Of a DNA stretch of 64,000 bases, positions 35,186-47,384 are shown piece after piece. The DNA comes from Psococerastis gibbosa. Taxonomy: Eukaryota > Arthropoda > Insecta > Psocodea > Psocidae. The notes under the pieces are model-generated. The model worked only from the letters and a program-made list of their open reading frames with translations, did no database searches and was not told the origin of the DNA. Location: NCBI GenBank assembly GCA_963971405.1, contig OZ020484.1, positions 20,274,001 through 20,338,000 on the forward strand, given 5' to 3'. Numbering within the stretch: the first letter of the stretch is position 1; each line of letters starts with the position of its first letter. The position numbers and the translations under genes are program-made.

Positions 35186-37532
35186 TCTTTTTAGTTTACA
35201 GGAGAGCCCACATCGATTTTGTGTTCCACACTTGTGATTCTACACTGAATAGAAATCTCTGGGCGTAAAGTTTCCTCTGAAGTCCAAATATTCTGTTCGA
35301 AATAGTCTCCATAGGGTTGCCAAGGCAAGAAATTTATGAAAGGAATAGGGAGTGAAGGAAATAGAACATAGAAATCAGACTTTAGCTGTGGAAAGCTTGA
35401 ATGGAGTCCAAATCGTGTCAGAGAACTAGTTTTCTCCCTCTTCCATGCGATTCAAAAGCCCAAAGACTGCTGAGGTCAGCTTGAAAACTAAAGCTGAACA
35501 GAAGTTGGAAATGTCTGCGCGGTTTTGCTATCTTAAAGTGTCAAGTAGGCTTGCCTTTGGTTCTTTTTTGCGCCAGTAACAGACAACGGGACACCCGCAA
35601 TATTCCTTTTTAGTGTATTTTCTTTAAAAAATAGACTATTTTTGCACAAAAATATATTTTACAGGAAATCGATCGCAAAGCTGTTGTTCAGGAATAAGAA
35701 TTGTTCATCAACATTTTTATATGCCATATAGCCATAACTGCTACCGATTGGCCACAGTTGTAGAACTTCTGGTGTTAGTGTGTGGTATTTTATACACTAT
35801 TATACAAATTTATGTAATTATATAATTATTTAAATTATATACAAATTACATCAAAAGTGTAGATGAACACTTCTTCTTTCTACTAATTCCCCTATGACGG
35901 CTCTACTATCGATGTTTCCTGTGAATAGAAATTTGATCTTATATGCCTATAATATTATTCTACTCCGGGTGTGCCTTTACTCCGTGTAGTGCCTACGGCG
36001 CCTAACCATAAGCTCAGTAAGGCCAATAATGGTGAAATGTAGGCGGAAATGGCAAAGGTTGTCAAAGGATATGTGACTGAGTTTGTCGGGTCCCATCCCA
36101 TAACATAAAAAAGGAAAATTGCGGCAAATTACGAACAAATGTACAATCCAGCTGGCGCGACTGACAACAGAACTCCGGCGCAGTAAGTTCTTCATACTTG
36201 ACCTTGGGAACTGGAACTCGAACATCTTAATAGCTTTTAGCTCATGGCGAGAACCTCCAACTTCCAAGCTCAATATTTTTGCCCCTTCGTTGGATCCAAA
36301 TAAAAATGTAAAAAAAAAAAATGGTTTTCTACAAATGACCAATTTGTGGCGTCGTTAAGAAAATACTTGAAAGAACATTTGTGACAATAAAACGTGGACT
36401 ATTTATTGAATCCACATGAACGATTTTCCAGGATTCCGAACTGGAAAAGGGCAAAATGGGTTCTTCTCAAGTTTCTGCACTGCATTGTCAAAAAAAATCA
36501 ATTGCTTCTTCTGTCTTTTTTCGCACGAAATTTCAAAGATTTTGGTTTAATGGAGCGCGAAGATTCCGAGCTATATTTGTGTTTATCTAAGTCTTGCTCT
36601 ACAATACAAAGCTTAAATTCAAGAATAACGGAATAGCGCTTCTCGATCTCTGTAAATCGTCTTGAATAGTTGAATCTGCAAATATTGCTCTTCTCCTAAA
36701 AGTGGCAATTCTACTGCTGCTGCATTCCACTTCAGTCTTAACAGAATGTCGATAAAAGGATTTCTAATTTTATTATTATCTAGGTTGAGGGCAATTGAAT
36801 CACTGTCGGCAACACGGCTGTTGTTACTTCGACACGACTAACCTTTTTGGCCGAGGTTTATTCTCGGCTGATGTGGCGAGCTCATGAGAGACTAATGGTG
36901 CAAGTATACTTGAATGAATGAATAATGTATTGCAAATCTCTACAAGACAATATACAGTACAAAATCAACTGTTTTGCAATTGTACTCTCTTCGAACGGGG
37001 GGGAATTAGTATTTGATTAGTAAAACCGTGATTCGGGTCTTTTAACACATATTTTCCAAAGTGCACGCAAGCCTTGGTCACCCATGGCTAGCAGAATTTT
37101 CTGTAGTACGTGCATGTACCTCAGGTTTAATATGGGCTTGACTTTGCTTCTACGGACTGTTCGTTGTCACGTGCGCCCAATTCCCTCTGACTACGACCCA
37201 TCAGTTCTGATCCGATCCCCGAGCGGGAAAGCCTTCCTATTTATTACGCCTCCAGAGCTACGTGATTGGGGCAGATGTCCTTTCTACAGGCAGCGGGGGG
37301 GCTGACAGAAGGAAGTGAAAGGGGAGAGGGGGGGGGGGAGGCGACACAACGGCTTGGGGTGTCAGACTCACCTTTGAGACTGTGACTGTGGCGAGAATGC
37401 CTGAAGGCTATTTGTCACGGGGCGCGGACAATGCAAAGATATTACGCAGTTAGTGATTGGGGTTCCCAGCTATTGAATACGTCTTCCCTTCCCTGCCTTT
37501 ATTGAAAACCGGGCATTCGTGTACATACTGTA
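35186..37532. other. Unassigned
   Basis: The 121-codon minus frame at 35977-36342 and the plus frames at 36119-36358 and 37084-37305 have no recognised domains. GC-richer DNA with G runs lies at 37080-37480; its nature is unknown. Confidence 0.3.
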
Positions 37533-37600
37533 CATGGGCGCAGCTAAAATTGGATCCAGGGGGGGGGCAGGTGAAAAAGTTTACTGTCAAATCTTAAGAG
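37533..37600 (+). repeat. Solo hAT-like left end
   Basis: CATGGGCGCAGCTA followed by a G run repeats the left end of the element at 39479-39720. No matching right end was found downstream. Confidence 0.3.
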
Positions 37601-39478
37601 ACTTAAGGGACCTTAAAGTTGTAAAAAATCTTTTTCGGCACTGGCCAATCAAGTGTAGGGAGATTTAATAAAAGCACCGACCCCACTTCGTTATTTTCAC
37701 TTTGACTGGCCCCCATATTGAAATCGTTGATTTGTCGTAAATGGTAATAATCACAACGAGGCAACAACTAGAATACTAATAATACTATCCTATAGTATTA
37801 TATGCCTCACCCATAGCTAGTTTTTACGATCAATTTACAGTTGTTTGAAACAATCAAAATTTCTAACCTCTATAAAAAAAATATTATATGCAGCATCCAC
37901 CATCCTTTGTATTACTCGAGGTTTTTATTGCGTAATATCCCGATACAGTGAATTGGCTATTTCACAATCATTTAAAATTGAATTCTAGTTTCATCATTTT
38001 TCCTATACAGCGTTCTATTGACTATAAATTCGATTTTCTTCGCATCGCGAACTCCCATAGTTGATCCTCGTAACTCATGTTTCTTCTCTTCCATAAGACT
38101 GGTAATACTAAATAGTGACAGTGAATACTTTTAAAGTTACTTTATGTTCACAAAGAATAAAATACAAGAATACTTTCAGAGTAGCAGCAGTCAGTGTTAA
38201 ACCAGTTTACTGTAGTTTATACAGTAGTCAGAGATTCATTTTTTATGATTCTCACAGGAGTCTCACTGTTAATTTCTACTTTTAAACAAATTATCAGTTT
38301 CGAGCCCTGGAGGGATAGTTAAAGATATTTATATATTATATATATATATTCAGTGTATACACACATATTACATATATATATTATATATAATTATATTCTT
38401 TTATAGTTAAAATGGCCTTATTTTTGTTAAATAAAATTTGGGTTGGTGCTCGTGAGTGTTGCCGGCCACTTACTACGCATAAAAAAATGTATAGAAACTT
38501 TTCTTCTATCCTGTGCCCATGTCAATGTCAGCTCAACGAACAATATTTCCATTTCCTTTTAAATTTAATCTTTAAGCACAATCCAGGCTTTGTAGGTATA
38601 TACTGTAAGTATATGGAATTGGAATATGGAATATCAGAAATTATAAAATAAGCGAAACAAAATTGAAAATTGTAATAATCAATAAAATACATTGCCACGT
38701 AATTCGTACTCTTGCATGGCTTCGCTATGATAGCATGTTGTTTTTTTCTGACCTATTACATGTGTTTAGGGACTATACAACTAGAGGGAGTTAACGTAGA
38801 ATAAAATAATCAGAGCGTGGTATAGCGCGCAGAAGCCTTGAAATAATTTGCTGTTCTCCTGGCTATTTCCCCAGATGGGTTCCTCGGCCGTCTGTCTAAT
38901 CCAGCTCCCATTATTTTCCCCGGGAAATAGATGTTTGTAAGTTTATTTTTTTTTTACTTTGTCCGAAACTGAAAAACTGTCTGTGCTGCTCGCGTCTCCA
39001 CATTTGTGGTTATTTGGGTCATCCACATGTATTTTCCACATTTTTTGCTCCCATACACGTATATTTTTTTTTGCTGAAAGCTCCCTTTTCTTGCTACCGC
39101 AAATTCAAAAATTAATTTACGTTTGTTTTTCATTTGTTTAAAATGTAGAATGCCCCATAGCCTAAAATCATTGGGTAATTAATTAAGCTCGGCGAAGGCA
39201 GGGTAGGAAATGAAAATGAAATGCCTTATGCTAAAACTCGTTAATGATTATTTTTCATTCGTATTTTATGCAAGTAGTATTACATTATTTAAAAGTACAT
39301 TATATGCAAATCATGTCAGATATGAGTAGTTTAATTTCAGCTTACGGTACCGTACAGTATACTACAATATATATTCAATAGAATACTGCAAGTATTGGAA
39401 TTAAAAAATTACTTAAAATGTATCAGTATGCAGTATGCTTGACAAACATGAGCTGCGATTGAGGTATTTTGAACCTTG
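37601..39478. other. Unassigned, AT-rich
   Basis: A strongly alternating AT stretch with small palindromes lies at about 38329-38400. No gene is seen. Confidence 0.3.
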
Positions 39479-39720
39479 CATGGGCGCAGCCGGAGAGGTG
39501 CAGGGGACACGCCTCCCCCCCCCCCCCTAAAGACTTGACTAGTTAACATGTAATTGGAATTTAATGAATTTACATAATATAAAAAAGTGCGGGGAATTTA
39601 AACTAGACATAATAAATAATATTTTAATGTTTATATTTAAAAAAAAGTCACGCGAAAACCAATCGATTTAAACGAACTTTTGCCCCTGTCCCCCTGGATT
39701 CAATCCTAGCTACACCCATG
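39479..39720. mobile_element. hAT-like MITE (aged)
   Basis: It starts CATGGGCGCAGCC and ends GCTACACCCATG, with C runs near the left and 'cccctgtccccctgg' near the right. The inverted ends match at 10 of 12 positions. The flanking octamers do not match well, so the duplication is lost or the ends are misplaced. Confidence 0.45.
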
Positions 39721-40062
39721 CTTAGTTGTATAGTTAATATAATAAAATAAATAATTTTGAGGAAGGGTTTAGGGGACCCAAAGGGTGAAGGAGGTAAAAT
39801 ATAATGAAATCTGGGGGTTGGTTAACTACTGGAAAAGGGGGTGACAAGCGCCACACAGCATGCGATGCTGACCCTTGTTTGTACCAAACCTCTTATGTGG
39901 ACAAACCTCGACGCTTGTAAGGGTTAAGCCCAACATACGCCGCGCTAGCAAAAGTTTCGTTGCGAAATTTCCATTCTATCGTGCTCCATTCAACCTTAAA
40001 ATGTCACGCAGCTCCGAAGGATGTGCTGTATTTTAATGCGAATCAATACCAACTCTTGGTAA
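39721..40062. other. Unassigned
   Basis: Nothing is recognised. The 84-codon frame at 39960-40214 runs into the FB-1 element and is not a gene. Confidence 0.3.
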
Positions 40063-40446
40063 GGCGGGGATTCTACCGACCGGCTAGGGCTAAATACAAA
40101 AACGGTGACGTGGTAGCAGACATTCAAGACTTAGGCGGGGTTTCCACCGACCTCTCATTGCAGAATGCAAATGACATTGACGGATATTTTCGTTTTACTC
40201 TACGCCATAGTTAAAATCGATCAATGATCATACAGTGAAATCACAAAGAAACTAAAATTAAAAAAATGGCGTCATGGGATATGTTAAGTACAAACATTTT
40301 AATAGATTTCAGAAAAATTCTAATTTCTGTCAATGTCATTTGCATTCTGCAATGCGAGGTCGGTGGAAACCTTGCCTAAGTCTTGAATGTCTGATACCAC
40401 GTCACCGTTTTTGTATTTAGCCCTAGCCGGTCGGTGGAATCGCCGC
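40063..40446. repeat. FB-1 foldback element, copy 3 (long arms)
   Basis: About 384 bp with arms of about 125 bp at over 90% identity (40063-40188 against 40320-40446). Each arm contains a nested second terminus-like motif (GGCGGGGTTTCCACCGACC) as well as the outer GGCGGGGATTCTACCGACC, and the family signature GACGTGGTAGCAGACATT. The centre is AT-rich and unrelated to the arms. Confidence 0.75.
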
Positions 40447-40465
40447 TTTATAGCTATTTTTTTTC

Positions 40466-40630
40466 TTAAAAAAAAGATAAATCGCATACAAACAATTTAA
40501 TAAATGTATCCGATTGACCTTTTCAGTCGCCTCTGTAGGTTATTACCCGTGATGAATACGACACGTCTCCGATTGCATGGCGGGTAAAGACTCGCACAAG
40601 TGCAAGCACGTTACCACCTGGCCATCGAAG
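40466..40630 (-). repeat. SINE-A copy 6
   Basis: Full-length minus copy. It runs from an A-rich tail next to the FB-1 element through 'aaatcgcatacaaacaattt' to the head 'accacctggccatcgaag'. Confidence 0.75.
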
Positions 40631-41244
40631 TCGATAATATTCCCACAGAACACACAAATTAACAGGTAATTGTACTGGTTTGGCGATTTTGGTTTCTTCC
40701 TTTATTTTGAGGCATCATGGAAGCGTTTGCCTCATCTCTTCTCTCATCTTTGTAAGCTTTTGCGCTATGGATTTCCGGATTATACACATCCAAGGGGGGA
40801 CACCTAGTGCTACGAACTTACATTCTTAACGTGTCTGGGTCTAGGACACCATGGTTCAAAACATTGCAGCCTGGATGGCCTTGTCAGTGGCGGCTGAAAG
40901 ATCTGTCTGGGACACAGCTTCACCTAGTCTCGGGAAACCAGAAGGTGGCCGTCGTCTTGTTGGTGTCCGCATCCGCAAGTCGGGTCTTCCGCCCGTCCTC
41001 ACCTACACAGGTTCGCGCGGCAGCTTTAACCCCCGTTCTTAGCCTATTGAGGCTCCGTCATGTTATAGGGTACGGTAGTACTGTATTATACTGTACTGTA
41101 CGTTTGGAGTTAGGTTCTTCCATCTGTCGATGCGGTTTGAGTTGGCTGTTCCTTCCCCCCGTGTGCTACGAAGAGAAGTTTCATATGTTGCTAAGATTGC
41201 AAAATACGAACCTCATTACAATTTTTCGATTACGGTTTTCCTTT
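40631..41244. other. Unassigned GC-richer stretch
   Basis: 40800-41045 is clearly richer in GC than its surroundings and carries two overlapping plus frames (154 and 63 codons). I recognise no protein family or RNA in it. It could be an unknown element or an exon remnant. Confidence 0.25.
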
Positions 41245-42352
41245 TTGCTTTCCAATTTATACGTTGTATAAGGAAAGCTTTGTAATGGTCGAAATTTTCG
41301 ATTCCGAGATATCAACGGATTTACACGTTTTGAGCCGGCCATCTTACCAAGTTGAATCCAGCGGACCAGAGCAGGTTCAAAGATGCAGATAACTTGGTAG
41401 TGTGCACATTGCCGGTAGGGGAAACATGGTAGGACTTGTCCTGGTCACCTCCGAACTAATCGTGTGACTTCACTGTGTATCCCAAGTGGTTCGGAATCCA
41501 CTATAATCAGGAGGTCCCCTGTCCTATGGGCCCACACCGTGGCCTGGGGCTGTGTCCAACCATACTACTACTACACGTTTTGAGGTCCCAGGAACCCAAA
41601 AAAGTGGTTTTTACGAAATGTCTTTTTGTCGCTCTGTCTGTGTGTTCATCGATTTCCGGGCCAACGACTCCGATTTTAATGAAATTTTTCATGTAGGTTC
41701 ACAAAAATCATACCTCGAAGCCATTTATTTTTATTTTGGGCTAACTCAATTTGGGGGGCTTTATTCTCAAAAAACTTTTAAAAAAAACGTCTAAAAAAAT
41801 TAATTCTCCAATACGGCTAATTCGATTTCTTTTAAATTCACATATATTGTAGTCGTTATTAATGTTAACAAAATGCGGGGGGTCGCTTGCCCCTTGATAG
41901 TTTGCTTCTGCGGGTAAAAAAATAAAAATAACTCAATTTTCATGAAAAATGACTAAAAAATAATTTTTCTGCGGAACCTTCCTTTCTATCTATGATTTCT
42001 ACCTTCAGGCATGTTTTAGGTGTTCATTAGATTAAAAAAACCGGTCAGATTGAATTCCCAAAAAATATTTGGTTCTGTGGAGAAAATTATTTTTTGAAGA
42101 AATTATGGAAAATTCATGTTCCAATACATTTCGTGCCATGTGAGTTGTTACTACTGTTACAATGTATTGGTCTGTTCGTTCCAGAATATGGAATAGAGTT
42201 TTAAAGGGTTTTTAATATATTGAGGTGGACCCCCCCCCCCTCGAGGGATCTGAAATTTAACCATAGGGAATTGTTTACTATGAAATTACACATTAAGTCT
42301 TTCTACTAATTTATAAATTGGAAAGCATGTTCGAGTAAACTCGGACCGGTTC
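41245..42352 (+). repeat. R850 repeat, long copy 2, interrupted by SINE-C
   Basis: Collinear with copies 1 and 3 from TGCTTTCCAATTTATACG to 'actcggaccggttc'. It is split at 41334 by the insertion of SINE-C and resumes at the duplicated target, so R850 was in place before SINE-C moved. Confidence 0.8.
41335..41571 (+). mobile_element. SINE-C copy 1 (nested, 13 bp target duplication)
   Basis: A 237 bp insert starting CCGGCCATCTTACCAAG and ending in (CTA)n. It is flanked by exact direct repeats TACACGTTTTGAG (41322-41334 and 41572-41584). The body is nearly identical to copies at 59036 and 63537. The absence of a coding frame of its own, the simple 3' tail and the duplication length fit a LINE-mobilised retroposon. 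I see no convincing box A/B pair, so the origin of its head is open. The visible short frames are not genes. Confidence 0.85.
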
Positions 42353-42610
42353 GTTATATATGCATTAGAAATTTTTTTTTTTGCACGAGCTGTGTTGCTT
42401 ACCGATGGTTTGTTTTTTGCGTGAGTTTACAATCACAAATGATTGTGGATACCATGGCAATATATTTTTTACTTTATACAGTACATTGCATGTATGTATG
42501 TTCGCATGCCTCTTAATTGCCCTACCTTGACGAACTGCCTATATTCTTTTTTGTGTTAATTAATTTCCTGCCTTCTCTCACTGCTATTAAAAATTCTCAA
42601 AGTCAAAGAT

Positions 42611-42612
<2 letters not shown>

Positions 42613-42657
<45 letters not shown>
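42613..42657. repeat. (AG)n microsatellite
   Basis: About 22 uninterrupted AG units. Confidence 0.95.
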
Positions 42658-42660
<3 letters not shown>

Positions 42661-42980
42661 GTTATAATGGAGATTGTTAATGATAAGGGTTTAGCGAATG
42701 CTTTGACGTAGTTTTCTCGATTATTTCCGACGTTATTTACGGTATATTTGCTTTTTCTGCCACGTTTACTGTTTACACGTTAATTACGTTTTAGATTTTT
42801 AATGAGACACTTGATTCTCTTTTTAACAAATTTTAATAATAATAATAATTTTAACAAAAGCAATGACGCAGCTGAAGCTGAATCTTATCATTTTACCTTA
42901 GGTTGTTGCACTGAATTTCATATTAGGAGCTGACAGCAATCTTGCTTAAGACAAGTTTATAAACGAACTTTTTATATTTA

Positions 42981-43137
42981 AAATGGTTAATCGTATGCAA
43001 ACGATGTAATGAATGTATCCGATTGCCCTCTTTAGTCGCCTACGAGTATAATAATACTTGTGCTGAGTTACGACACGTCGCCGATCGCATGGCGCGTGGA
43101 GACTCGTTCTAGTACAAGCACCTTGCCATTGAAGCCG
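42981..43137 (-). repeat. SINE-A copy 7
   Basis: Minus copy from the tail 'aaaatggttaatcgtatgc' to the head 'ccttgccattgaag'. It has a short deletion in the head (the 'cgctaccac' part is missing). Confidence 0.7.
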
Positions 43138-43705
43138 ATACTGATGCATTACTTGGCAAATATTGTATCGTAGCTTGTCTTAAAATAACGCTTTCTACGA
43201 CTGCTCGTGCTATTTAAATAAATCTGTTATCAGTATTCTGATTTTACAGTCAAGGTACTCATTAGTATTGGAACAGCTACTGTTTAATGAAAGCCCCACC
43301 CCCAAGGAACCCTTGTGAATGCAGAATTATCCAACTTTAAATTTTGAATTCCATCATGTTTTAACTTTAACACTCATCCAGTAATACCACACGCGGGGGG
43401 TATTTAAATGCATTGAAATTCTTCATGTTATACTAGTCCGGTCAATCTCTAGACCAAAAAATGAGAGTGAAGGTGCATAAAATCCCATCAAGCTGAGAAT
43501 CTGTAAAAGACATGATTATAAATAAAATTTAAATATTATACTGTCCGGTGAAGAATCGCAAAGTAGCTCCACATTCTTGCATGTTCATTTCAAAACGATT
43601 ATTTATTTATTTATTTTTATTTATTTAATTCACTGGACATAGAAACCCGTATAATGCTGTATTATATGGTATGCGAGTATATATTCGTAAAACTGACATT
43701 AAACT
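43138..43705. other. Unassigned
   Basis: No feature is seen apart from a (TTTA)n-like run near 43600. Confidence 0.3.
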
Positions 43706-43799
43706 AACTTTGGTTGAAGAGGTAACCATGTTATAACCGAAATATTTTATATCCTCTAATTTCGGTTATAACGAGGAGGTTACCTCTTCCACCAAAGTT
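43706..43799. repeat. Inverted repeat of about 40 bp arms
   Basis: AACTTTGGTTGAAGAGGTAA is mirrored by 'ttacctcttccaccaaagtt', continuing through 'gttataaccgaaat' and its complement around an AT-rich loop. It is a short TIR element or stand-alone hairpin; no second copy is seen. Confidence 0.65.
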
Positions 43800-43956
43800 G
43801 AATGCCAGTGTTATATATCGTATAATAATATAATATACATATATACAATAATAAGCTCACAGACCTGTTCGTTAGGTAGTTGTGTAGCTATGCTAGAAAC
43901 ACGAATCTTGTCAATAAGAGCATATACAGTAACTAGAAGATTTAGAGGGCACTGTA

Positions 43957-44033
43957 CTTGTCGGGCGTGTGGCCCACCGATTAGGACGATGTCCCGGATA
44001 GGCGTTGATCGTGGGTTCGAATTCAGTTCTTTC
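43957..44033 (+). tRNA. tRNA-like sequence, probably decayed
   Basis: GTGTGGCCCACCGATTAGG resembles a tRNA D arm of the Arg/Ser type, and GGGTTCGAATTC about 35 bases later matches box B. The T stem does not pair properly and the acceptor stem is not evident, so it is a pseudogene or a SINE head and not a working tRNA. Confidence 0.4.
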
Positions 44034-44867
44034 GATATCCTCTCGTATAGAAAACCGTGTTTTATACAAAATACCGAGAGCCTTATCAAGATGCGTTAAG
44101 AATCTGCCAAAACTGCGGATCCATAAATGAATTGCTCATTGTTTCATCATTGCAGTTTTCTGGTTGAAAGGTGAACATAAATGCAATGTCAGTCAAATTA
44201 TGTCGGGGAACGTGAGGGAACTTGTTACGAGCGCTGCCGTGCACTTTGATTCAATATGAAATTATCAGAAAAAGTGATTGTTACTCTTTTCATGCCGTCA
44301 GAAACTCAATTCACAGCCGAAATTGAAGTTGATATTCATAAAAGCGATTTTAGTACTTAATCGACTAAAGGGAAAACGGCGCTACGCGACCTCGTTGAAT
44401 TCAGCGTTCTTGAACGTGCCTATTTCAAAGTTTGCCCATTAATCAAAGTCGTCGAGTCTTTGAGTGACATTCTGTATTGGAACTGTCTTCAGCCCGCTAT
44501 CCTTGGCCGAGGATGACTAAGTCCTGGTTGAGTGATTGAACAACTAACTGATGCATCAAGCAGCCCATCCTTCTTTGGCTATAAGCACTTCTCTTTTTGC
44601 GCAAAATTCAGTGAAATTCCAAGTTTTTTGCCAATTTTATTCATTTTCTGTCAGATTGAATGCCCAGACCTAGTTGGCTTCTTTCCATGAATACGATCGT
44701 TGGAACTTTTATGCAAATTGCTTAGTTTTGTAATATTTTATGCATAGCTTATTCTAGTTATTGTATTACATGGTTGAATCGTAACTGCAGATTAGTTTAC
44801 AAACTTGTTGTATTATATTAGTGAGGTAACGTACGTTCTTTTAGGCTAAATGACTGTGCGAGCAGCA
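44034..44867. other. Unassigned
   Basis: No gene or repeat is recognised. Confidence 0.3.
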
Positions 44868-45010
44868 TCGACTTCTATGGCAAGGTGGTAGCGTGCTTGC
44901 ACTTGTACGAGTGGCCATGCGATCGGAGACGTGTCGTAACTCAACACGGGTACTAACCTACAGAGGCGACTGAAGAGATAAATCGGATACATTCATTAAA
45001 TATATATATT
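44868..45010 (+). repeat. SINE-A copy 8
   Basis: The head 'atggcaaggtggtagcgtgc' and the body to 'cggatacattcatt' are present. It lacks the 'tctctacac' piece, and its tail ends in TATA repeats. It lies about 40 bp before copy 9 in the same orientation. Confidence 0.75.
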
Positions 45011-45049
45011 GCATATAGTTGAAATGAGACTTTCTTTCACTTAAGAAGC

Positions 45050-45218
45050 TCGATGGCATAGTGGTAGCTTGTTCGTACTCATGCGAGTCTCTACACATCA
45101 TGCGATCGGTGATCTGTCGTAACTCATCACGGGTATTACCTACAGAGGCGACTGAAGAGGATATTCGGATACATTCATGAAATTGTTTGTATGCGAATAA
45201 TCTTAAAAAATAAAAAAC
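45050..45218 (+). repeat. SINE-A copy 9
   Basis: Full-length. CGATGGCATAGTGGTAGC contains an exact box A pattern. GATCGG about 50 bases on is a weak box B candidate. The tail 'tgtatgcgaataatctt' is followed by an A-rich end. Confidence 0.8.
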
Positions 45219-45241
45219 TTCTGATCACTACTTGTTTACCA

Positions 45242-45410
45242 GCAGCCTGATCGAGGCGATTATAATACCGGGGTTAAATGAATACCCTAGGATTATAACT
45301 AAACAAACAAATTTTGAATAGCACTTTCCATTATAAAATTATCTTGTTTACATTTTTATTACCAGGGGATTAAATAAAGACCGGTCTTATAATCGCCTCG
45401 ATCAGGCTGC
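45242..45410. repeat. FB-2 subtype b, copy 5
   Basis: GCAGCCTGATCGAGGCGATT to AATCGCCTCGATCAGGCTGC. It is nearly identical to 27202-27372 over its whole length, so the two copies are young relative to the other foldbacks. Confidence 0.8.
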
Positions 45411-45487
45411 TGGTGTTAAGTTTAATTTCCCAATCAACCCCTCGGTGTATAGACTCACTGGTCAAACGTTTTTATATTGTGCACATT

Positions 45488-45688
45488 CAGTGGCGTAGCC
45501 AGGGTGACCCCTGGGATCCGGACCCCACAATTCATAAACCGTAGACTAGATATAATGGTGTTGTTTGTTATACAATTAAATAAATAAATAAAACACAGTA
45601 GAATAGATACCAGAGACTGAATCTAATTTAGTAAGGTAAGGTAAGTTTCAGTTCTCAGCCCACGAAATTTTTTCCGGCTACGTCCTAG
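45488..45688. mobile_element. hAT-like MITE
   Basis: The left end CAGTGGCGTAGCCAGG and the right end CCGGCTACGTCCTAG are inverted. The flanking octamers TGCACATT (45480-45487) and TGCACAGC (45689-45696) agree at six of eight. The interior is non-coding. Confidence 0.6.
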
Positions 45689-45696
45689 TGCACAGC

Positions 45697-47384
45697 CGAA
45701 AATCAGTAAGCAGTAAAACAAAGGAGAAGCTTGTTTTATTGGTTGAAATTAGTGGAGGCTCGGAGGTTGAGTGTATCAAACGAACCAAATAGAGACAAAT
45801 ATCGTGGTTGGATGGATTTGGATTCCTGAGGCAACTATGACAAACACAAAACAGATTATTTCTTTCATTTCCTATCACGCTCCTCTAAAGGGATATATCT
45901 TCCCCTTTCTCTCCCCCTTCAGCATCATAGTCTGATCGTACTTGTTATACTGTTGTGCTCTTTTTCATACAAAAGTATTCCATTTCCAATCCTTTGTGTT
46001 AGCTGTTACTCTATTATATGACGGCTACGTATAATGCAAACACTGATACTGTTGTGTTGTGTTTACTGTCCAGGTTTCTGCATTGTCTATAGTGTAAAAT
46101 GATGTTGCCAATAGCAATTTCACAGTAATCTTCTGTATTACCGTCCGTCGTATACATGATTTCCAATTGTGTTGCAATTTCCTGGGCGGGGAACCGAGAA
46201 AATGCCTTGTCGGCTAAATTCTTGCTCGGGTTCGAATACGTACATTTTTCGACAGCTTCCTTTCTCTAATTCCCCTACCTGTAGAGACTGTCTACTAAGT
46301 GAAATAGGTATCGTGGACCCCTAATTGGTTTTATATGGTATATACTAATAGTATTTCTGAAATTACTACTAGTGTACTGTATGTCAGGCACGGAAGAGAG
46401 TAAAAGCCTGGAAGGGTTTATCAAATCACGTTCATTGTACATGTACATTGTACAAGTTTATGGGCATTTTATAGCTGCCGTAAACTGTAGCTCCTGTAAC
46501 CTGTCTGAAGCCGTGAACTTGCTATAAATGCTGCAAAAGCGGGTAACGGAAGTTACCAACGCGACGCAGGGAATGGACTGCTTTCGTTTTTGATGTTAAG
46601 AAATCTGCAATGAAACATTCGAATAAACAAGTCATAATTTAATGTAAACCATTTAAGGAAAGCCCACAGCAAAATTTGAAATAATGGGTAACAAACAAAA
46701 ACTAAATTCTCGTAGGGTTGCAACTCGCCTCCAAAACTGTCGCCCAGAGATATAAAATAACATGGCAAAGCGCAAGAGGGATTACTCCATCTCAGACCGG
46801 AATAAATGGGCCTCTGTATTAAGTTAAAGACTGCGTATAAATTTAACTCCAAGTTGGCAGACAATAAAACTTGGAATATTAAACAATATTCATGTTAATT
46901 CCTCGTATATAAAGTTATAAAAACAGTCGTAAATAGGAAATATTGTGCTTTCCGAGTCTACGCAAGTTAGGCTTATCGCCTAACTAACAAGGCTCTGCCT
47001 ATTTTTACAGAAACAAGTTTTTTGAAAAGTTTTTTTTTACTAGCACGGTGATCGTGAACCAGCTTTATTTACTGCGGTGGCTGTTATATCCTATGGGCTG
47101 TTACTTCTAATCAGTTAAATTGGAGAAGATAGTTCATAAGTACATGAATTTTCTTGCAATTTAGGGCAAAATGGATCTTGGCCAATCCAATCATGTTCCA
47201 GTGCATTGATGAGAACAATGCTCGGTATTCATTGGTGTGAAAATAAATTCATTTTGATGGTCTTTACCAGTATTTCCAGATTTTTTAGTATTAGTCGCAG
47301 AAGCTCTAAAGTCAAGTTTCCTACTTCTTTCGCTCGTTTCAGTCACTTTCAGCGCCGAAAAAAAAATCGTAAATAATTGTTGTA
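45697..47384. other. Unassigned
   Basis: No gene is supported. The 103-codon minus frame at 46553-46864 has no recognised domain. Confidence 0.3.

Noticed and set aside
35977-36342. 121-codon minus frame
   Set aside because: No domain recognised; it overlaps an opposite-strand frame of similar quality, so chance is likely.
38329-38400. Origin-like or matrix-attachment AT tract
   Set aside because: Plain alternating AT repeat; nothing in the sequence supports a specific role.
40807-41271. 154-codon plus frame in a GC-richer patch
   Set aside because: It runs into the R850 repeat and shows no family features. The patch is noted as unassigned.
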